Shown: one piece after another, positions 7,824 to 11,724 of the stretch | Position numbering within the stretch: position 1 is the first letter of the stretch | How the letters are laid out: the number at the start of each line of letters is the position of its first letter | Assembly: GCA_040507895.1 (NCBI GenBank) | Contig: JBEVNX010000137.1 | Coordinates: 1 to 11,724 of the forward strand | DNA: 11,724 nucleotides | Direction: 5' to 3' | From: JBEVNX01 sp040507895 | GTDB taxonomy: Bacteria > Desulfobacterota > Binatia > JACPRU01 | Notes under the pieces: generated by a model | Told to the model about the DNA's origin: nothing | Databases searched by the model: none | What the model saw: the letters and a program-made list of their open reading frames with translations, nothing else | Position numbers and translations under genes: made by a program

Positions 7824-8525
7824 TCAAGCGATTCTTCGGTGGACTTCCACCCGTTTTCCGTCCTGCACCAGTACCCGTTCTGCCATGCCGACGAAGAGAC
7901 CGGTACCTACCACCCCAGGAATTTCACGAATTGCGCAATCGAGTGCCGCGGCATCCTCGATCCCGTCGAACGCGCAGTCGAGAATGTGGTTGCCGTTGTC
8001 GCTGACGAAGGCGGCCACCCCGGCCACGCGTAGGCTCGGCTTGGCGCCGAGCGCCTCGAGCCGGCGCCGGCAGAGCGCCGCGCCAAACGGCAGTACCTCC
8101 ACGGGGACTGGAGTGGACACGCCGAGGCGCGAAACCATCTTCTCGGCCCCGACCACGACCACCAGCCGCCGCGAAGACGCGGCGACGATCTTCTCGCGCA
8201 CGAGGGCTCCGCCGAGCCCCTTGATGAGGTCGAGTCGGGAATCGACCTCGTCGGCGCCGTCGACGGTCAGGTCGAGCTCGCCCGCATCCGTCAGGCTGGT
8301 CAGACGGAGACCGAGGCTCGAAGCGAGCTTCGCGGTCGCCTCCGACGTCGCCACGCAGCTGAGGCGAGCGGGCCGTCCCGCAAACCGCGCCGCGAGCGCG
8401 CGGATGAACGCCGTTGCGGCGCGCCCCGTACCGAGGCCGACTCGCATCCCGTCTTCGACATAGGTCACCGCTGCGTCGCCGAGAACGCTGAGGTCGTCTT
8501 CGGCAGTGATGGCCACGACCGCCAA
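7824..8525 (-). CDS. rpiA: Ribose-5-phosphate isomerase A
   Basis: Interconverts ribose-5-P and ribulose-5-P, the entry to the non-oxidative pentose phosphate pathway. The protein is 233 aa, close to the usual 220-235. Conserved catalytic residues are visible: DGADE (Asp89, Asp92), KGLGGAL (Lys102) and REKI (Glu111), equivalent to Asp81, Asp84, Lys94 and Glu103 of E. coli RpiA. The phosphate-binding loop reads GLGTGRAATAF (30-40), where E. coli has GTGSTAAHF. The likely start is TTG 8525 with a weak GGTGA nine bases upstream; GTG 8516 is the alternative, and there is no ATG near the family N-terminus. It lies 48 bases after the permease gene and 13 before tkt. Confidence 0.95.
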   Translation of the reverse strand: MAVVAITAEDDLSVLGDAAVTYVEDGMRVGLGTGRAATAFIRALAARFAGRPARLSCVATSEATAKLASSLGLRLTSLTDAGELDLTVDGADEVDSRLDLIKGLGGALVREKIVAASSRRLVVVVGAEKMVSRLGVSTPVPVEVLPFGAALCRRRLEALGAKPSLRVAGVAAFVSDNGNHILDCAFDGIEDAAALDCAIREIPGVVGTGLFVGMAERVLVQDGKRVEVHRRIA

Positions 8526-8573
8526 GATATCAATTCACCGATAGCGCTTGAAGCGTGGGGGCACTGCCGGGGA

Positions 8574-9470
8574 TCACATCGCCGCTTCGGGTATTGCTTC
8601 CTCCGGAGCTTCCTCGGCTCGCGGCTCGAGCGCCCGAATCGCAAGCACGCCAGCGGTACAGACCAGCGCCGCCCCGGCGATCGACAGCCGGTCGGGGACC
8701 TCGCCCCAGACGAGCCAGCCGAAGAACGCCGCGAAAAGGACGGTGCTGTAGGTGAATGGGCCGACCCGCGCCGCCGGCGCCAGTGAATAGGCGCGCGTGA
8801 GCAGGATCTGCCCGCATGTGGCCAAGAAGCCGACCGCGGCGAGCAGCGCCAGAGCGTGCAGCGAGAGAGGCCGCCAGCCCCAGACGAGTCCCGGAGCCGA
8901 AGCGACCGAGCAGACCACCCCGAAGTAGAAGACGATGCGCAACGTCGGCTCGTAGCGCGTGAGTCCCCGGATGCTCACCATCGCCGTGGCGGTCAGCACG
9001 CTCGAGAGCAGGCCGATCAGCGCGGCCGGTGAGAAGAAGCCGCTTCCCGGTTTGAGGATCAAAGTGATGCCGACCAAACCCGTACCGACCGCCCAGCCGA
9101 AGCCCTTCGGCAAGGGCTCGCCGAGCCACACCCGGGCGATGAAGGGGATGAAGAGTGGCGAAGAGTAGTTCAAGAGCATCGCCTCGCCGAGCGGCAGGTG
9201 GCTGATCGCGTAGAAGAAGCAGTACATCGCGGCGAGGCCAGCCAGAGCGCGCGTCACGTGTTGGTGCGAATACCGAGTTCTCAGGCCCGTCCATCCGTCG
9301 CGCAGCAGCCAGGGGGTGACCGCGATCAGCCCAAAGAAGCTCCGGAAGAACACGATCATCTCGTTCGTCACGCTCGGCGAGGCGAGTTTCACCGCCACGC
9401 TCGCCAATGCGAACAGCAGCGAGGACCCCAGTAGCAAGATCGGGGTCAGGTTTGGCGTCTCGCGTGGCAT
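8574..9470 (-). CDS. EamA/DMT-superfamily permease
   Basis: Inner-membrane transporter of the drug/metabolite transporter superfamily, 298 aa, with about ten hydrophobic helices arranged as two EamA halves. Visible marks include FFRSFFGLIAVTPWLL in the first half, YFFYAISHLPLGEAMLL-type and SPLFIPFIARVWLGEPLPK (end of repeat 1), and PFTYSTVLFAAFFGWLVWGE (end of repeat 2). These are the usual EamA 'sP.f..l...l.lgE' positions. The C-terminal tail is acidic (EPRAEEAPEEAIPEAAM). Substrate is unknown; a role in moving a sugar-phosphate-pathway product would only be a guess from position. I chose ATG 9470 because the preceding 39 residues of open frame are not hydrophobic and do not look like the family. 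It is probably the first gene of the minus-strand block, 48 bases before rpiA. Confidence 0.9.
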   Translation of the reverse strand: MPRETPNLTPILLLGSSLLFALASVAVKLASPSVTNEMIVFFRSFFGLIAVTPWLLRDGWTGLRTRYSHQHVTRALAGLAAMYCFFYAISHLPLGEAMLLNYSSPLFIPFIARVWLGEPLPKGFGWAVGTGLVGITLILKPGSGFFSPAALIGLLSSVLTATAMVSIRGLTRYEPTLRIVFYFGVVCSVASAPGLVWGWRPLSLHALALLAAVGFLATCGQILLTRAYSLAPAARVGPFTYSTVLFAAFFGWLVWGEVPDRLSIAGAALVCTAGVLAIRALEPRAEEAPEEAIPEAAM

Positions 9471-9546
9471 GGCGATCGGTTCGAGGCCGCAGGATGCACG
9501 GTCGACGCAGCGATCCAAGCGGCCACTCCTCCAGACGGTGGGCGCA

Positions 9547-9565
9547 ATTGCACAGAACGTGCGAT
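9547..9565. promoter_or_regulatory. Imperfect dyad, possible operator
   Basis: ATTGCAC-N5-GTGCGAT pairs at six of seven positions. It covers the -10 of the minus-strand promoter candidate and the -35 of the plus-strand one. A regulator bound here could control both directions. No known operator is recognised and chance is a fair alternative. Confidence 0.25.
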
Positions 9566-9574
9566 CCCGGTCAA
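9547..9574 (-). promoter_or_regulatory. Candidate sigma70-like promoter for the permease-rpiA-tkt block
   Basis: On the minus strand TTGACC (9574-9569) and TGCAAT (9552-9547) are separated by 16 bases: five and four matches to the consensus hexamers. Transcription would start near 9540, about 70 bases before ATG 9470. This is read by eye only and such matches occur by chance. Confidence 0.35.
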
Positions 9575-9576
9575 AT
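9548..9576 (+). promoter_or_regulatory. Candidate sigma70-like promoter toward the permease remnant
   Basis: TTGCAC (9548-9553) and TCAAAT (9571-9576) are 17 bases apart, with the second matching four of six -10 positions. Transcription would start near 9583, about 30 bases before ATG 9615. It lies face to face with, and overlaps, the minus-strand candidate promoter. If real, it is a relic of the now broken permease gene. Confidence 0.33.
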
Positions 9577-9614
9577 GCGCCGCGCATGGAAGAGCCCGGG
9601 CGCCGCGAGCCCCG

Positions 9615-9817
9615 ATGAGCCTCGTGGAGCTTCTCGATCGCCGCTTCGGCATCTCCGCCGCCGGCTCGACCGTCGGCCGCGAAGCGCTCGGTGGGCTCAC
9701 CACGTTTTTGTCGATGGCCTCGGGATGAAGCTCGCTGGCGGTCGAGCCGGCGAGGCGCACTGGCTCGGCTACGCCATCGCCCTACTGTTCGTCTGGCGCT
9801 ACCTCTGGCTCGGCTGA
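9615..9817 (+). pseudogene. Remnant of an NCS2-type purine/uracil permease: both ends fused
   Basis: From ATG 9615 the frame reads MSLVELLDRRFGISAAG, then STVGREALGGLTTFLSMA, which is the characteristic N-terminus of AdeQ/GhxP-like NCS2 permeases (F.......T...E..AGLTTFLTMAY). It then reaches TGA at 9726. In another frame, starting about 9715-9725 and ending at TGA 9815, the sequence gives LGMKLAGGRAGEAHWLGYAI and ALLFVWRYLWLG, which matches the C-terminal end of the same family (LK.L.GR..EVHW...ALLF...Y). A family member has about 430-480 residues; only about 65 are left here, so more than 1 kb of the middle is gone and the junction is also frameshifted. The identification of both ends rests on motif memory; the N-terminal one is firmer. 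Confidence 0.75.
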
Positions 9818-10071
9818 TCGTTCGGGCTCGAGTAGAAGCCCGGCCTGACGTCGCTGTACTCGCTACGGGATGGATAGAGCGTTGCCGACGTGGTGCCGTA
9901 CTCGCTGCCGCAATTGCGGCAGATGCGGCGGTGGGGAACCTTCATTCCCCGGTGGTCGGTGTCGTCCAGAACGATACCGCCGCCGCAGTTGCGGCAGAAC
10001 TGCCGCCCGAGTTGATCCTCCGAGATCGCGCCCTCGCGCCGTAGGACGTCGTCTCCCAGCCGCTTCGCCAT
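9799..10071 (-). CDS. Small zinc-ribbon protein
   Basis: A 90-residue soluble protein with two CxxC knuckles: FCRNCGGG (Cys26, Cys29) and ICRNCGSEYG (Cys51, Cys54), 21 residues apart, as in a zinc ribbon. Between them is a stretch with IVLDDTDHRGMKVPHRR. The tail is rich in Ser, Pro and Tyr. I do not recognise the family; a nucleic-acid or protein-binding accessory role is possible but not shown. The start is ATG 10071, without a strong Shine-Dalgarno, 32 bases after the stop of the YvlD-like gene on the same strand. Its last six codons and stop overlap, in the opposite direction, the 3' end of the permease remnant by 19 bases. The longer open frame above 10071 is a shadow of other genes. Confidence 0.68.
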   Translation of the reverse strand: MAKRLGDDVLRREGAISEDQLGRQFCRNCGGGIVLDDTDHRGMKVPHRRICRNCGSEYGTTSATLYPSRSEYSDVRPGFYSSPNDQPSQR

Positions 10072-10090
10072 GGTCCCGTGACCATAACCT

Positions 10091-10105
10091 GAAGCGAAGC
10101 GCTTC
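10091..10105. other. Short hairpin at the end of the YvlD-like gene
   Basis: GAAGCG-AAG-CGCTTC can form a six-base-pair stem; the inner GAAGCGCTTC is also a perfect ten-base palindrome. It covers the stop codon at 10104-10106. No T-run follows in the minus direction, so it is not a standard intrinsic terminator. Confidence 0.3.
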
Positions 10106-10484
10106 AAAAGCGTCGGTACTCGACGTGTACGACGCCCCGTCCGCGGTCGTAGACCAGCACGTTGAGCGCGAAGCTCACCAGGCTGAGCAGCAGCGCCCCG
10201 AGGATCGCCGAGCCGAAGCCGTCGACCGTGAAGCCCTTCACCATCGCCCCCGTCAGCTCGAGCATCAGCGCGTTGATGACGAACGTGAAGAGTCCGAGAG
10301 TCAGCAAGTTGAGCGGCAACGTCAACACGAGCAGAACCGGCCGCAGCAGCGCATTCAGAATGCCGAGCACGAGCGCGGCGACGAACGTCGCGAACATTCC
10401 TGCGGCGTGGATGCCGGGTACGATCGTGCTCACCACCCAAAGCGCAAAGGCGTTGAGCGCCCAGCGCAGGAAGAAGCCGGGCAT
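10104..10484 (-). CDS. YvlD/'phage holin family 4' membrane protein
   Basis: Integral membrane protein of 126 aa with about four hydrophobic segments. The stretch ALVLGILNALLRPVL followed by LLVLTLPLNLLTLGLFTFV is the signature of the PF04020 (YvlD) family. Despite the database name, these are chromosomal bacterial membrane proteins, not demonstrated phage holins; some members are linked to envelope stress, but function here is unknown. The predicted start is ATG 10484, whose A is also the last base of the dodecin stop codon (TGATG), so translation is probably coupled. TTG 10487 is a less likely start. The C-terminus (VHVEYRRF) is basic and probably cytoplasmic. Confidence 0.88.
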   Translation of the reverse strand: MPGFFLRWALNAFALWVVSTIVPGIHAAGMFATFVAALVLGILNALLRPVLLVLTLPLNLLTLGLFTFVINALMLELTGAMVKGFTVDGFGSAILGALLLSLVSFALNVLVYDRGRGVVHVEYRRF

Positions 10485-10708
10485 CAACCGCCCGCGGAGT
10501 GCGATTCGAGACGGAACCCGACCTTGAGAACGACTTGGAACTCCGCGACCTGGCCGTTACGGATGAATCCGCGCATGTTGACGACCTCGAACCAATCGAG
10601 GTTGCGCAGCGTCTCCGACGCCTTGGCGATCGCGTTCTGCGTCGCCTCCGCGTAGCCCTTCTCCGAGACGCCGCAGAGCTCGATGATCTTGAAGGTCTTG
10701 TGGGGCAT
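10484..10708 (-). CDS. Dodecin (flavin-binding/storage protein)
   Basis: Small dodecameric flavin-binding protein of 74 aa, thought to store or buffer riboflavin, FMN or related flavins. It matches the family from end to end: KIIELCGVSEKGYAEATQNA, ASETLRNLDWFEVVNMRG, GQVAEFQVVLKVGFRLE. Trp39 and Gln58 fall at the positions of the flavin-stacking Trp36 and hydrogen-bonding Gln55 of the Halobacterium protein. Length is typical. ATG 10708 has a near-perfect AAGGAGGT seven bases upstream, and the gene follows pgi by 46 bases, so it is probably in the same transcript and well translated. Its stop overlaps the start of the next gene by one base. Confidence 0.95.
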   Translation of the reverse strand: MPHKTFKIIELCGVSEKGYAEATQNAIAKASETLRNLDWFEVVNMRGFIRNGQVAEFQVVLKVGFRLESHSAGG

Positions 10709-10715
10709 GAGGGAA

Positions 10716-10723
10716 CCTCCTTG
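10716..10723 (-). promoter_or_regulatory. Near-consensus ribosome binding site of the dodecin gene
   Basis: AAGGAGG on the minus strand, ending seven bases before ATG 10708. It is the strongest Shine-Dalgarno in the window and fixes the dodecin start. Confidence 0.65.
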
Positions 10724-10754
10724 ACGGCGCCCCGAATCAGCGCGCCGCGCGATA

Positions 10755-11724
10755 TCACGTCGATTGGTAGCGGACCTCCCACGGCGTCTTGCCGGGGAGT
10801 CGCCGGACCTCCGGCGCGTTGACCGCGAGGTGCTCGAGCACCTTGAAGACGGTCTCCGCCTCGTCGCGGGCCGAGATCGCCTGAGCCACCTCCTCCGCCG
10901 TCTTCGCCTGCGCCTTGTCGGCCCTCAGGCACGCGAGGATCCTTCGTTGCAGCTCGATGACCACGCCCGCTGCCTTCTTCCCCGCCTCGACACCCGGTTG
11001 GTGGTACGCGTTGATGCCCACCAGGCTCGCGTAGAGTCCCACCGCGCGCTCGTAGAGCGCGATCAACGCGCCGATCGTTCGCGGGCCGACGTCTGGAACC
11101 GTGATCGTGATCGACTCGCGGTCCTTCTCGTAGAGCGCGCTGCGTGTGCCGAGCAGGAAGCCGAGCAGGAAGTCTCCGCTCGTCACATCTGCCTCGACGG
11201 GCACGGGACGGCCGTCGCGGTCCTTCAACACTTCGATGAACGTGACGAAGAAGTTGTGCACGCCCTCGCGGAGCTGCTGGACGTAGGCGTGCTGGTCGGT
11301 CGAGCCCTTGTTGCCGTAGACCGCGATCCCTTGGTTGACGACTCGCCCCTCGAGGTCCTTCTCCTTGCCGAGCGATTCCATGACCAGCTGCTGGAGATAC
11401 TTCGAGAAGAGCTGGAGGCGATCCTTGTACGGCAGGATCACCATGTCCTTCGCGCCCCGGCCACCGCCCGCGTGGTACCACATGAGGACGAGCAGCGCGG
11501 CGGGGTTGCGCGCCACCTCGCGCGTGCGGGTTACCACGTCGGCGTCGCGGGCGCCCGCCAGCATCGCGTCGATGTCGAGTCCCTGGAGGCGCGCCGGCAA
11601 CAGGCCGACGGCGGCGAGCTCGGAGGTTCGACCGTCGACCCAGTCCCACATCGGAAAGCGCCGTAGCCACTGGTTGGCGCGCGCGTAATGATCGAGCTCG
11701 CTCTCCTCGCCGGTCACGGCGACC
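10755..11724 (-). CDS. pgi: Glucose-6-phosphate isomerase, C-terminal part (5' end outside window)
   Basis: Cytoplasmic enzyme interconverting glucose-6-P and fructose-6-P. The frame is open to the right edge, so the 322 visible residues are the C-terminal part of a protein that normally has about 450-550. Visible marks are FPMWDWVDGRTSEL (sugar-isomerase domain 2), GNKGSTDQHAYVQQLREG (PGI signature with the ring-opening His, visible residues 137-154), and AYHQPGVEAGKKAA, which carries the C-terminal catalytic Lys. The SGTT signature of the first SIS domain lies beyond the window. The codon at 11717 is GTG and sits inside the conserved region, so it is not the start. Dodecin follows 46 bases downstream on the same strand. 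Confidence 0.95.
   Translation of the reverse strand, partial: VAVTGEESELDHYARANQWLRRFPMWDWVDGRTSELAAVGLLPARLQGLDIDAMLAGARDADVVTRTREVARNPAALLVLMWYHAGGGRGAKDMVILPYKDRLQLFSKYLQQLVMESLGKEKDLEGRVVNQGIAVYGNKGSTDQHAYVQQLREGVHNFFVTFIEVLKDRDGRPVPVEADVTSGDFLLGFLLGTRSALYEKDRESITITVPDVGPRTIGALIALYERAVGLYASLVGINAYHQPGVEAGKKAAGVVIELQRRILACLRADKAQAKTAEEVAQAISARDEAETVFKVLEHLAVNAPEVRRLPGKTPWEVRYQST

Noticed and set aside
10104..10484. Prophage remnant suggested by the 'phage holin' family name
   Set aside because: PF04020 proteins are common chromosomal membrane proteins; no lysin, integrase, capsid or attachment site is near.
10072..11670. Upper part of a 623-codon open frame on the minus strand (9799-11670)
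   Set aside because: It runs out of frame through pgi, dodecin and the YvlD-like gene and has low-complexity Arg/Gly/Ala composition. Only its last 90 codons, from ATG 10071, look like a real protein.

Overview
The window is GC-rich (by eye about two thirds G+C), bacterial and densely coded, with short intergenic gaps, Shine-Dalgarno-like sites and several overlapping or nearly touching genes. The gene set (classical bacterial Pgi, Tkt, Tal and RpiA, a dodecin, an archaeal/bacterial-type glycogen debranching enzyme) suits a high-GC, probably uncultured soil or sediment bacterium. I cannot fix the phylum from the sequence alone.

Layout. (1) 1-1547, plus strand: the 3' part of a YgfF-like short-chain dehydrogenase, a four-helix DUF1772-like membrane protein, and a decayed second SDR copy that keeps only the two ends of the gene. 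(2) 1619-9470, minus strand: a six-gene block, read in the order EamA/DMT permease, rpiA, tkt, tal, histidine phosphatase, glycogen debranching enzyme. (3) 9471-9614: a divergent intergenic region with overlapping promoter-like sequences and an imperfect dyad. (4) 9615-9817, plus strand: a remnant of an NCS2-type purine/uracil permease, again only its two ends. (5) 9799-11724, minus strand: pgi (cut by the window edge), dodecin, a YvlD/'phage holin 4' family membrane protein and a small zinc-ribbon protein, probably one transcription unit.

How the genes work together: the debranching enzyme feeds glucose units from glycogen, Pgi interconverts glucose-6-P and fructose-6-P, and RpiA, Tkt and Tal form most of the non-oxidative pentose phosphate pathway (ribulose-5-P epimerase is not here, nor are zwf, gnd and pgl). 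It reads as a central sugar-phosphate locus with an unidentified metabolite permease at its head. I do not see a defence system, mobile element, CRISPR array or biosynthetic cluster. The features that stand out are a transaldolase with an 85-residue histone H1-like basic tail, and two gene remnants of the same unusual shape at the two borders of the sugar block.
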